Source: a virus
DNA: 38,515 nt
Reading direction: 5' to 3' (one strand)
Virus record (IMG/VR): IMGVR_UViG_3300025669_000092
Coordinates: 1-38,515 of that record
The position numbers were made by a program, and so were the translations under genes. Numbering within the stretch: the stretch's first letter is position 1; each line of letters begins with the position of its first letter. Below are positions 6,967 to 14,904 of the stretch, in pieces. The notes under the pieces are model-generated. The model was given only the letters and a program-made list of their open reading frames with translations. It had not been told where the DNA came from and ran no database searches.

Positions 6967-7244
6967 TAGACACCTCCATTACTGGTTTTACCAGCGTTTC
7001 TTTTTGCTGCATATTCAGACCATGCGTTATGAAGTTTGACAACTTGCTTCATTTCATCTTCGTTAGGATTTTCAGCAATTCTCAAATATTCATCAATAGT
7101 CATAGGTTCTGGTCCAGCTTTTAAGTCCTCGTTCCTGTATGGATTAACTGGCGGTTGCATTGGTGCCAACCCTTGTGCTTGACCTAATCCTTGTCCTGTC
7201 ATTGGTCCATTTCCCATAGGTCCTGTTCCGTCAAATATTGGCAT
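6966..7244 (-). CDS. Small virion-operon protein with a DUF5320-like N-terminus (92 aa)
   Basis: The N-terminus has DGTGPMGNGPMTGQGLG, closely resembling the Gly/Met-rich opening of DUF5320 proteins of anaerobic prokaryotes (pattern DGTGPxGxGPxTGRG). It continues with a Pro/Gln-rich linker and a charged helix (PMTIDEYLRIAENPNEDE, about residues 47-64) ending in EYAAKRNAGK. The role is unknown. It is embedded among ejection-type genes, with GGGGGAGAG ahead of its ATG at 7244. The similarity is from memory of the motif. Confidence 0.6.
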   Translation of the reverse strand: MPIFDGTGPMGNGPMTGQGLGQAQGLAPMQPPVNPYRNEDLKAGPEPMTIDEYLRIAENPNEDEMKQVVKLHNAWSEYAAKRNAGKTSNGGV

Positions 7245-7255
7245 AGTCTCTCCCC

Positions 7256-8230
7256 CTATTGGTATAAATCTTCTGATGCCTGGTCACTATTACCAGCCTC
7301 TGCGTATCCAGTTCTTGCCTGACCTTGAAGCTGTTTTTTTGTCTGCCATTTGTCCATCTTGGAACCATATATATTCTCGTCATAACCACGTTTCTGTTCA
7401 AGGTCCCTAATCTGTGAGTCAATATTGTATTTACTCGTATCGTATGTTCTCTGCTGTTCTTCACCCATCTGGTCCATATATGGATTATAAAGATTTGCAC
7501 CAGTTGATGCCATCTTGTTATAAGCATCAGGCATCGTAGTAAGAAGGTTATATTTCCTACCTAAATCCTGTGACCTTATACCAAGTCTTTCTCCCATACC
7601 CTGTCCTGCTATGCCCTGTCTGCCCATCATTGAGCCTAGCATACCAGCTCTAGTCATAGAGTTTCTAGCACCTGAGTCTAGTCCACCACTTTGAGCAAGA
7701 GAGGAATATGCGTTCTGCATTTCGCCAGTTGCAGCTCTACCCTGTTTTCCTATTGCCATCTGTTCTTGTAATCCCTGTTCGTCCATTAACGCCTGAGCGT
7801 AAGGAGTCATTTCAGTATCTCTAGCCATGCCCTCAAGACCCTGTAAGTTCCTTTGTGCATCGCCGTAATTAGGCATATAATTACCCATGACATCTGTCAT
7901 ACCAGGTAGTATTGAGTTAGGGTCTTCTAGTGTACCAGCATAAGGGTTAGTTTCCCATTGTAAACCCTCGCCTTTTGGGTCATACGGCTGACTAGAGTAA
8001 CTAGCACCTGGAGCATCTGCCATCTGGCTTTCAGCATAGTTTTCAGCACCCTGCTGTTCTAATGTTGTCCCCTGATAGCCTCCTTGACGAGCCATGTCCA
8101 CGCTGTCTTTATCAGGAGCTACACCTTTAATATTAACAGCCTCAGAAACAGGTGTAGGACCCTTGCCAGGGATACCATATATAATTCCGCCGTATTCTTC
8201 TAGTTGTGAACCATTATAATAAAAAGACAT
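7256..8230 (-). CDS. Gly/Gln/Met-rich internal virion protein (324 aa)
   Basis: Low-complexity Gly, Gln, Met and Ala dominate: residues about 150-215 carry repeated Gly-Met-Gly/Gln turns (GSMMGRQGIAGQGMGERLG), and the C-terminal third is helical and polar (QIRDLEQKRGYDENIYGSK). There is no signal peptide or catalytic motif. Position directly after the head-tail adaptor and before the other ejection candidates, plus the composition, suggest an internal or DNA-injection protein. AGGGGGAGG precedes the ATG at 8230. A 98-residue ORF in another frame (7231-7527) is treated as spurious. Confidence 0.55.
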   Translation of the reverse strand: MSFYYNGSQLEEYGGIIYGIPGKGPTPVSEAVNIKGVAPDKDSVDMARQGGYQGTTLEQQGAENYAESQMADAPGASYSSQPYDPKGEGLQWETNPYAGTLEDPNSILPGMTDVMGNYMPNYGDAQRNLQGLEGMARDTEMTPYAQALMDEQGLQEQMAIGKQGRAATGEMQNAYSSLAQSGGLDSGARNSMTRAGMLGSMMGRQGIAGQGMGERLGIRSQDLGRKYNLLTTMPDAYNKMASTGANLYNPYMDQMGEEQQRTYDTSKYNIDSQIRDLEQKRGYDENIYGSKMDKWQTKKQLQGQARTGYAEAGNSDQASEDLYQ

Positions 8231-8241
8231 ATTACCTCCCC

Positions 8242-8916
8242 CTAAATCATATCTTCGTAAAAAGAGAAATCCGCAACAACGTCTGTCTGGTCGTTAGGTT
8301 CTCTGTTTGTTAGACTCTGTATCATTAACGCTTTCTGTTCGTCCATCTCTTGTTTTAATTCCTGTCTAATAGGATTAGCAAAATCTTTAAATAAAACTCT
8401 GTACTTTGCATCTGCTAATACAAAATCCTCAAACTCTGGTATATCACACTCATCAGCGTCTAAAGTTAGCTCCTTTGTCTGTCTTATGTGGTATACTTTT
8501 ATGTTTGTACCTGAAGTAACCCTTATGGTTGGATAGAAAGTTATCAAAGGAGCTATAGCATTGAATAGAATATATTTGTAATCATCGCTAATACAAACAT
8601 TTGGTATCTCATTTACATTATACATTCTATCTACTCTGTAAGAGAGAGAGCCATCGTCGTAAAGTATTCTTCTTATTTTATTTGCGTAGATACCAGCAGG
8701 TAAAGCATACGATTGAGTCGCTGCGACTACTGGCAATACCACCCACGTTAAATAATAGTCTTCATATAGGTTATGTATTATAGAAGAACACTTATTAACT
8801 GAGCTTCGTATATGACGCTTAATCTCGGAGTTACTTATAAACGGATGTTCGCCGTCTGGAGTATCTAAATCCAAATCAGCTTTAACATAGTTCATTAGTT
8901 CAAGTAGAGTTGACAA
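8242..8916 (-). CDS. Head-tail adaptor (phage adaptor / P22 gp4-like position, 224 aa)
   Basis: The helical N-terminus (LLELMNYVKADLDLDTPDG then ISNSEIKRHIRSSVNKC) followed by a beta-rich middle (YYLTWVVLPVVAATQSYALP) and a helical C-terminus is the usual layout of podovirus connector adaptor proteins that sit under the portal ring. It lies between ejection genes and the nozzle protein, as in other short-tailed phages. The start is TTG at 8916, preceded by GGGAGG with 8-nt spacing; the TTG follows a TAA with no gap. Fold-level identification only, no catalytic role. Confidence 0.65.
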   Translation of the reverse strand: MSTLLELMNYVKADLDLDTPDGEHPFISNSEIKRHIRSSVNKCSSIIHNLYEDYYLTWVVLPVVAATQSYALPAGIYANKIRRILYDDGSLSYRVDRMYNVNEIPNVCISDDYKYILFNAIAPLITFYPTIRVTSGTNIKVYHIRQTKELTLDADECDIPEFEDFVLADAKYRVLFKDFANPIRQELKQEMDEQKALMIQSLTNREPNDQTDVVADFSFYEDMI

Positions 8917-9246
8917 TTACAAATCCTCCCTGTAGCTACCAACTAAGCAGTTGATTTCACACGCTGCTGTGGTCGTAAGCTGAAAATCTTTAGTAGTGAA
9001 TTCTTCGTAATCAGTAGTGATTACTGTAGTAGAAGGTAATACATATAGTATTATTACAGACTTTGGAACAAAATTCAAGTTATGTTGTAAAGTATTAACA
9101 CCAAGAGCTAAATCAAACTCAAACCAATAGAGGTCTTGTAGCCTTTCTGATATTAGAAGGATTTTGTTTAATCTCTCTAGTTCGCCTTTAAGTGCCACGT
9201 TATCTATGCTCCCGTCTTGTTTGAATATTTTAGCAATTTCTATCAT
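8917..9246 (-). CDS. Hypothetical tail/head-completion protein (109 aa)
   Basis: The N-terminal helix (NVALKGELERLNKILLISER) is followed by a beta-rich half including HNLNFVPKSVIILYVLPST. The H-x-L-x-F-x-P-K-x-V pattern resembles a beta-strand segment common in small phage virion proteins that bind at the tail. Its ATG (9246-9244) overlaps the nozzle gene stop in an ATGA, so the two are translationally coupled, which supports a shared assembly. No family name can be given with confidence. Confidence 0.6.
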   Translation of the reverse strand: MIEIAKIFKQDGSIDNVALKGELERLNKILLISERLQDLYWFEFDLALGVNTLQHNLNFVPKSVIILYVLPSTTVITTDYEEFTTKDFQLTTTAACEINCLVGSYREDL

Positions 9247-11531
9247 GCGTTCTCACCACTACTTGACCTTAAATAAGGCTCAAGAGAGGGGCTTCCATCA
9301 CCATAATATAACGTCATAGACACAAAATCTAAATATTCGTCTTTTGGATAGCCCTTTAGCATCCAATTAAATGATACATTTGGTAATGTAAAGACACCAG
9401 TTGGGTCAGTTACGATTATCTGGCTATCATTAGCCCTTTGTATTACTGGCAAGCCTACAGCATAATCATCTATATCTGTGTATAGAAAGAAGTCCTGGCA
9501 AGCTGCTGCCCAATTATAAGTAGCAGGTTCATCAAGTGTTACTGTTATTGGAAATGCTAATGCACCAACAGTAGCAGTACATCTATCATCTGACCTTTCA
9601 ATTACTGTAAAAGAAGGCGTTAGTTTTAACTGTTTAGTATAAAAACGTATAGTTCCCTGGCTAGGTAACCAACGCATTTCGTTAATGTCTTTAGTATATG
9701 ACCAATAAGGTAATGCACCTTCCCAATAGTGATATGGAGCAGTCCATGTCATATTATCTCGTCTGCGTATCTCTGGCAATTCCTTCCAGTTCTTGTATCC
9801 ATCATTAGCTGAAAATAGTTGCACTGATACATTACTTGTGGTTTTAAGTCTGCAACCTACTTTAGAGCCATATTTCTGTACTGAGTTACTATCGCCCAAT
9901 AATTCAGAAGTAGTTATGTCCCAAGGAATATGAGAAGTTGCCCATAGGTTCGGGTCACCAACAGTTAAATCGACTTTAGGGTCTGCTCTTAGCCCTTCTT
10001 CATGGACAAATATAAAACCCCTAGTATCACCCCTAACTAACTGGTCAGAAGTATTGAAGTATATTGCACATGGCTGAAAGTCATTAGCATTATCTCTAGT
10101 TGTAAAACAACTTTCTTTCTTTATGCCCTTATCTTCGTGTAGTATAAAAAAAGCATCATTATCTACAGAAGTTTTATTTCTCTGGCAAGCGAAATAGACA
10201 AGTTTGTTTTTAGGGTCGTATGTTGCGTGTATTCTTGATTTCTTGGCATCACTTGAGATTATATCAAAATAACTCGTAGTCATGGTATCTGATATATTAT
10301 AAACTTGGTATCCATCTGTAAAGCAAAACCCTTTTGAGCCAGCAAATACTACTCCATTACCTATGATAGCAATAGAGTTATGATTAACCGACCCTTCTGA
10401 TGAGCTTATTAGTATCTTCTGTGGTGTACCCCTACCATAGCTATCGTAATGTCCAGTTACAGAATATGTCTGGTATAGAGTTCCGTTCTTTACAAAGTAT
10501 ATCATCTTTTCTCTGTATGGTACTTGTCCAGTTATATCACCATCAAAATCAACAGTGAAGTCAACAGGACAGCTATCAATATCATTAGCTTTAGACATTC
10601 TAGCACGATAAGATTTATATACTCCGTCCTCATATACTCCACCATAGTATCCTACACCATTTAGTATAGACACATAGTTACTTGGCGGTGGGCTATCATT
10701 ATCTAGTATTCCACCATTTGTATATAGTCTGATATTCGTTGTCTGTATTGTTGCATCTGCTAGCACATCATTATATATAGCGGTACCGTTTGCAACTTCT
10801 CCCACATAATAAAACGTCTGCTGACCTGCTAGTGTACGCCATATTTTAACAGTAATAGTAGTAGTATCGTAGTTACCAGTACCTGCATTTGCAAGTGTTG
10901 GTATTGCTGCAATAGCTACAGCACTTACGTTTGGAGCATTTATAGCTGCAACCTGAACATAAGTACATGGTCCAAAGTCCTCAAATACTGTGGCACCAAC
11001 TGTGTAAGTATAGTAATGACAAAATGCGTAGATATAAGTTAATGCTCCAGCTACACCTGTAACCGTAGGGTCACTAGCAAGGTCTGGTAGTCCAGCAGTT
11101 CTTACCTGCCAATCACCAGCAGCATCTTGATATATCTTTATTGGTAGAGCATAACTGTTATTTGTGTATATTATGTGATTTCTCCACATAGCTGATGAGT
11201 ATATAGAACTATCAGCTAGACCTGTTGAATATGCGTGATTACCAGAAGGACCAGTAATTTCTGTTATTGCAGTAGTATCAAACTCATATAGTCTTCTACC
11301 TGCTGAAACAAAATTCGTATCCTGCATCTCTGAGAAATAATTAGTCTTCTCACCAGAAGGTGTTGTGTATACAGTTGGGGAGAATATTTTAGACCCCCAA
11401 ACCTTAGTACCACCATTTTCTGGATTTACTATTATGTTATTTAGTATTTCAAACTGGTTAGTTTTGGATAGCTTTACGTTATCTGTCATTCCACCAGAAA
11501 TATCATCAATAGTAAGTGTCTTATAGCTCAT
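9243..11531 (-). CDS. Tail nozzle / stabilisation protein, beta-propeller type (762 aa)
   Basis: The longest virion protein, rich in beta strands throughout. It opens with LTIDDISGGMTDNVKLSK and then NNIIVNPENGGTKVWGSK, a pattern shared by podovirus tail proteins that form the beta-propeller nozzle below the adaptor (P22 gp10 and T7 gp12 equivalents). A region around residues 395-470 (VVFAGSKGFCFTDGYQVYNI, YDPKNKLVYFAC) reads like propeller blades. The role is to plug and later open the DNA channel. The start overlaps the upstream stop as ATGA, and the stop overlaps the next ATG. This is the main evidence for a short-tailed phage. Confidence 0.7.
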   Translation of the reverse strand: MSYKTLTIDDISGGMTDNVKLSKTNQFEILNNIIVNPENGGTKVWGSKIFSPTVYTTPSGEKTNYFSEMQDTNFVSAGRRLYEFDTTAITEITGPSGNHAYSTGLADSSIYSSAMWRNHIIYTNNSYALPIKIYQDAAGDWQVRTAGLPDLASDPTVTGVAGALTYIYAFCHYYTYTVGATVFEDFGPCTYVQVAAINAPNVSAVAIAAIPTLANAGTGNYDTTTITVKIWRTLAGQQTFYYVGEVANGTAIYNDVLADATIQTTNIRLYTNGGILDNDSPPPSNYVSILNGVGYYGGVYEDGVYKSYRARMSKANDIDSCPVDFTVDFDGDITGQVPYREKMIYFVKNGTLYQTYSVTGHYDSYGRGTPQKILISSSEGSVNHNSIAIIGNGVVFAGSKGFCFTDGYQVYNISDTMTTSYFDIISSDAKKSRIHATYDPKNKLVYFACQRNKTSVDNDAFFILHEDKGIKKESCFTTRDNANDFQPCAIYFNTSDQLVRGDTRGFIFVHEEGLRADPKVDLTVGDPNLWATSHIPWDITTSELLGDSNSVQKYGSKVGCRLKTTSNVSVQLFSANDGYKNWKELPEIRRRDNMTWTAPYHYWEGALPYWSYTKDINEMRWLPSQGTIRFYTKQLKLTPSFTVIERSDDRCTATVGALAFPITVTLDEPATYNWAAACQDFFLYTDIDDYAVGLPVIQRANDSQIIVTDPTGVFTLPNVSFNWMLKGYPKDEYLDFVSMTLYYGDGSPSLEPYLRSSSGENA

Positions 11532-11905
11532 ACTAATGTTGCCAAAATGTCTAGTGAACTATCGTTACACAAAACATTACAAAGGCTAACTCCTGTTTTA
11601 TTGCTTTCTAGCAGTATAAAATCACCGCCCACTTCCTGAAATACTATCTGTGAATTAGCATATAGAGCTGGGGCAATATTCATCGCCTGTGAGTATATGC
11701 CATTTGCAACAAGCGCCCAACCAGCCGCAGCTAGTAAAAACGTAGTCTTTGGTAATACAGTTGGTGATAATGCCGCAGAATTTACACCATCATGGTTATG
11801 TGTATCAACCTGAACCCAATTAGCTCTTTGGTCTATACACCATTCTATCGAGCTCTCATCACCTGTATCAGGTACTATAAATCCGTATGTTCCTATTGTT
11901 GCCAT
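11528..11905 (-). CDS. Small tail-associated protein with HNHDGxNS motif (125 aa)
   Basis: THNHDGVNSAAL (residues about 35-46) is the His-rich HxHDGxxS segment found in many phage fibre and baseplate-like proteins, where it often binds metal or marks a trimeric beta region. The rest is beta-rich (FLLAAAGWALVANGIYSQ, VFQEVGGDFILLES). It is ATGA-coupled to the nozzle gene, which suggests it caps or decorates the tail tip or links the nozzle to the adhesins encoded upstream. GGGGGAGG precedes its ATG at 11905. Confidence 0.6.
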   Translation of the reverse strand: MATIGTYGFIVPDTGDESSIEWCIDQRANWVQVDTHNHDGVNSAALSPTVLPKTTFLLAAAGWALVANGIYSQAMNIAPALYANSQIVFQEVGGDFILLESNKTGVSLCNVLCNDSSLDILATLV

Positions 11906-11915
11906 ATCCTCCCCC

Positions 11916-12371
11916 TTATAACGTCTGCCAGGTCGTATCTGCTACTGTAGCTCTTAGAACCACCGTATGCCCTGGTAATACTTGTACTGCTAAATTTACA
12001 GCCATAGCGTTGATATTTGTACCTAAAAACGGGAATATATCAGCGTATTCTGCACCTTGATTTATAATTGTATATGTAGTCCCTGGATAGAATAACTCTG
12101 GTAATTTAATACTATCACCTGCTGTAGCACATACCGTTATTATAGATGTTAAATAAGACAACTGGTAGGCATTAACTTGACCACCTGTTGCAAAAGCTGT
12201 TATTGTATTCTCTGTTCGTTCATTCTCTGGAAAATAAGCAACACCATCAGTATAGTAGTTTATCTGGTCTGCTGTAGAACGCATAAATCTACCAGTTTCT
12301 GCTACTGCAATTGGGGGGCAAGCAAGATTTTCGTACTGCGCCTTTTTACATTCTCCGTATATTTTAGCCAT
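11916..12371 (-). CDS. Virion/tail-tip protein, paralogue of 14396-14890 (151 aa)
   Basis: The C-terminal ~95 residues (ITAFATGGQVNAYQL, ITVCATAGDSIKLPE, NLAVQVLPGHTVVL) match the C-terminal half of the protein at 14396-14890 strand by strand, so the two arose by duplication. The domain is a compact all-beta fold of unknown name. Its N-terminus differs (residues 1-50, ECKKAQYENLACPPI), suggesting different attachment points. It lies between adhesin genes and the nozzle, so a structural tail role is likely. AAAGGGGGAC precedes its ATG at 12371. Confidence 0.65.
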   Translation of the reverse strand: MAKIYGECKKAQYENLACPPIAVAETGRFMRSTADQINYYTDGVAYFPENERTENTITAFATGGQVNAYQLSYLTSIITVCATAGDSIKLPELFYPGTTYTIINQGAEYADIFPFLGTNINAMAVNLAVQVLPGHTVVLRATVADTTWQTL

Positions 12372-12382
12372 TTAGTCCCCCT

Positions 12383-12640
12383 TTACTTCTCGTGCCTCAT
12401 TCTACATTCGCTCTTGATTTCATTTCTTATAGACTCTCTTTTATGGTCGCAATTTTCCTTGCAGTCATTGAGTTCATTCCAACACTCGTTGAGACGTCTT
12501 TCCACTCCGTCAGTCCGCTTTTCCGATGTGTCAATCTCTCTGTGGAAAGATTTAATGATAAGAATAGTAACAAACTGCATAATAGCAAGCACACAGCCAA
12601 CGACAACTGCAACCAATTCAATGTGTTTAATAACTTCCAT
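12383..12640 (-). CDS. Membrane-anchored coiled-coil protein (85 aa; holin- or spanin-like)
   Basis: The N-terminus carries one transmembrane helix (about residues 8-30, VAVVVGCVLAIMQFVTILII) followed by a fully charged helical tail (residues 32-85) with Cys at heptad-like spacing (NECWNELNDCKENC). One membrane span plus a coiled coil fits an inner spanin or a holin-superfamily accessory protein, but it lies about 9 kb from the endolysin. AGGAG (12651-12655) is 10 nt upstream of this ATG and 6 nt from an ATG at 12645 in another frame, so the start region is ambiguous. Confidence 0.55.
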   Translation of the reverse strand: MEVIKHIELVAVVVGCVLAIMQFVTILIIKSFHREIDTSEKRTDGVERRLNECWNELNDCKENCDHKRESIRNEIKSECRMRHEK

Positions 12641-12656
12641 TTCATGCTAATCTCCT

Positions 12657-12998
12657 CTAATAAGGATATTTGTCCTTAACTTTCTGTACTGCTTCCTTCC
12701 ACTCTTTCTCTGTAGCCTCGCCTCTTTGGTATTTAAAGAATACAGCGTCTGCTTCTTTTGTATATTCAGCAGCTCTTTTAGCTTTCTGGTATGCTAAGTA
12801 TTCAGGTTCTGCTTTTAGTTCTTTGTCTGTTTTCTTATGGACTTCACCGTTTTTAACACAAAATCTGCTCTGGTTACTTCCATCTATAAACACAACTTCA
12901 TTACTAAAATTATGGTCTTTAACCTCAACTTCACAACCAGCGGACTTATAAATAAAACCTGTTACATCATTTGTGTTTTTATCTATTGCTACTATCAT
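12657..12998 (-). CDS. Tail-fibre-associated hypothetical protein (113 aa)
   Basis: The N-terminal half is beta-rich (FIYKSAGCEVEVKDHNF, EVVFIDGSNQSRFCVKNGEV) and the C-terminal half is a charged helical region with FFKYQRGEATEKEWKEAV near the end, a sequence style common at the C-termini of small proteins encoded beside phage tail fibres. A chaperone-like or attachment role is possible but unproven. ATAGGGGGAAC precedes the ATG at 12998. It sits inside the adhesin cassette. Confidence 0.6.
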   Translation of the reverse strand: MIVAIDKNTNDVTGFIYKSAGCEVEVKDHNFSNEVVFIDGSNQSRFCVKNGEVHKKTDKELKAEPEYLAYQKAKRAAEYTKEADAVFFKYQRGEATEKEWKEAVQKVKDKYPY

Positions 12999-13006
12999 TG
13001 TTCCCC

Positions 13007-13390
13007 CTATACCCCATCAGGCAAATATGCCGTTGGTTTTTCTGTTAATATAAAATCTCCAGTAACAACACATACTGTTGAAGCACCTACCCATGTTTGT
13101 ACAAGGTCGGTCGCAGAACTATTTGTGCAAGCTACAGCAGTTGAGCCGCCTGATAAACCACCTGTTCCCTGACAAGGAGAGCGAAGCATAGAAACACCAG
13201 CTATTGTAATAGTAACTGTTGTTCCATATGTTAGAGTTGAGGCTGTGTTAAATCTCATACACCAAATATTATTAAGTGTCTTATAGAAAATAGCTTGTGC
13301 AAGATTATTTGCATAACCAGCCGTTGCACTACTTACTGTTAAGTTGACTAATGGTGACATATACAAATACCTGTTTTCTAAATTACGCAT
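13007..13390 (-). CDS. Hypothetical beta-rich virion protein (127 aa)
   Basis: This is a Thr/Ser/Gly/Ala-rich, beta-strand composition without charged clusters (LTYGTTVTITIAGVSML, GGLSGGSTAVACTNSS), ending TEKPTAYLPDGV. Such sequences are typical of exposed virion or fibre proteins. The start at 13390 directly abuts the stop of the LamG-like gene, and a GGGGGGC tract lies just upstream. No family is recognised, and its place between two adhesin-type genes is the only functional hint. Confidence 0.55.
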   Translation of the reverse strand: MRNLENRYLYMSPLVNLTVSSATAGYANNLAQAIFYKTLNNIWCMRFNTASTLTYGTTVTITIAGVSMLRSPCQGTGGLSGGSTAVACTNSSATDLVQTWVGASTVCVVTGDFILTEKPTAYLPDGV

Positions 13391-14380
13391 CTAACGCCCC
13401 CCTTCAAGTCGTAAATAATCAGTTGTTCTTAATACTCCGCCTGCTCTGTATATTGTACTCGTATCTCTTTCTACTTCGCTGAATGTTGTCTGTCTTGGGC
13501 TAGCTGCTACTGCTAATTTCTCAAATGCCCTGATATTAAACTCTGTGTTGCCAAAAACTGCTGGTGTTGTGTAAGGAGTTGCATACAACCAATCAACGTC
13601 TGCTTGTGTTAGTGTGTAGTCCATAGCTATAAAATTAGCCATCTTAGCTGTAGCACCTCCACCAAACCATCCAGATATTGCTCCTGCTGGATAATTATCA
13701 GCACCAATTATAAAATCCTGAATATCTCCAGTCCATAACGTAGTAGCTGTTGGGTCTTGAGCTTCTAATATGCTATTAACCCAAAGTCTTGTACCATTTA
13801 CTGTGTCCCAGTTTATAGTTGCCATATACCAATCAGTCACTCCATTGGGTAAAATAGTAGAGGAAATTAAGTCGGTTCCTATACTGTTTTGTTGTCCAGC
13901 AAAAATAATCTGTCCAGTAGTGTTAACATAAAAACTTGCATAATCAACAGTTCCACCAGTAGCATCCCCTGCCTTAATAAATATTGATGAGGTAGCTCCT
14001 GTTTGCCCGTCTGTCATTTTAATCCAGCAATTCACAGCCATAGCTGTTGGTGGTGTTGACCAAAATGTAGTGTGAGTCATATACTCAGTAGCACCATCTA
14101 AATCCACACCAAAGTTAGTACCCATTATTCCTGTGGTATTGTCTGCGTCTGCTACGTTTACGCCTGTTAGGTCTATCGCATTGGCACTTGCATCATTAAC
14201 TATGTTTGTATCTGTGAAGTTCCAATAACCATTAACCCCTGCACCTGTACCAGCTATACCTGTACCAAATCTTGCAACCAGTTCTGCGTTAGTGTAATTT
14301 CTACCAGCGAATTGCTGTAGAGCATCGCCCACACTTCCAATGACTGTGTAATCTTGTATCTGTTGCACCAAATTACTCAT
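13391..14380 (-). CDS. LamG/concanavalin-like adhesin (329 aa)
   Basis: A concanavalin-like lectin/LamG jelly roll spans about residues 45-255: VNGYWNFTDTNIVNDAS, then VDLDGATEYMTH, WIKMTDGQTG, WYMATINWDTVNGTRLWVNS and the closing ANFIAMDYTLTQADVDWLY. The segments W-Y-x-x-x-x-x-W/Y, 'LWVNS' and 'x-F-x-x-G' are the usual landmarks. Such domains bind carbohydrate and are frequent in phage receptor-binding proteins. The N-terminal ~40 residues are likely a virion anchor. A ribosome binding site GGAGG lies upstream of the ATG. Confidence 0.75.
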   Translation of the reverse strand: MSNLVQQIQDYTVIGSVGDALQQFAGRNYTNAELVARFGTGIAGTGAGVNGYWNFTDTNIVNDASANAIDLTGVNVADADNTTGIMGTNFGVDLDGATEYMTHTTFWSTPPTAMAVNCWIKMTDGQTGATSSIFIKAGDATGGTVDYASFYVNTTGQIIFAGQQNSIGTDLISSTILPNGVTDWYMATINWDTVNGTRLWVNSILEAQDPTATTLWTGDIQDFIIGADNYPAGAISGWFGGGATAKMANFIAMDYTLTQADVDWLYATPYTTPAVFGNTEFNIRAFEKLAVAASPRQTTFSEVERDTSTIYRAGGVLRTTDYLRLEGGR

Positions 14381-14395
14381 TTTTATCTCCTCCTT

Positions 14396-14890
14396 TTATC
14401 CTATTATTACCCATTCTGAATTTGCTACAATAGACTGTAGCCACACCCTGTGTCCTGGTAGTACCTGTATTGCTATATTCGCTCCTAAACCGTTAAGCGT
14501 ATCACCACTTGCAGGGAATAAGTCCATAGCAGTTGCCCCATTATTTATTATAACCCTGTTTATACCAGTACCGAATACAGCCTCTAGTTTACAACTATCA
14601 CCTTCAGTAGCACAAACTGTGACCCTGTTTATATCTGTTGTTAGTTCAACAGCGTTAGCTTGACCACCAGTAGCATAAGCAGTAATAGCGTCAGTTGCAG
14701 TCCAGTCACCTGCTGAAGTAATATAATCAACTCCAGGTGTAGCAGTAGAAGTAGTAGCCTCGCCACCTGCTACTGTTATTTTTAATAATCCTGTTGTCAG
14801 CGCACCTAAATCTTGCTCGTTCTCTAATACTGGGTCAGCCGTAGCTGTTACAAACTTTGCTTGTGGAAACTTCTGTTCTAAATCTTTCAT
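14396..14890 (-). CDS. Virion protein, paralogue of 11916-12371 (164 aa)
   Basis: The C-terminal ~95 residues (ITAYATGGQANAVELT, RVTVCATEGDSCKLEA, NIAIQVLPGHRVWLQS) align with those of the protein at 11916-12371 at the same strand order. The N-terminal 70 residues differ and contain the Thr/Gly-rich TTSTATPGVDYITSAGDW. All-beta structure with no enzyme motif. It is flanked by the two LamG genes, so a fibre or adapter role in the receptor-binding cassette is inferred. Confidence 0.65.
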   Translation of the reverse strand: MKDLEQKFPQAKFVTATADPVLENEQDLGALTTGLLKITVAGGEATTSTATPGVDYITSAGDWTATDAITAYATGGQANAVELTTDINRVTVCATEGDSCKLEAVFGTGINRVIINNGATAMDLFPASGDTLNGLGANIAIQVLPGHRVWLQSIVANSEWVIIG

Positions 14891-14904
14891 TACGCTACCT
14901 CTCT

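Noticed and set aside
7231-7527. 98-codon minus-strand ORF inside the 324-aa gene
   Set aside because: It is an alternative frame of a convincing gene, with Arg/His/Thr-rich composition typical of out-of-frame reading and no ribosome binding site.
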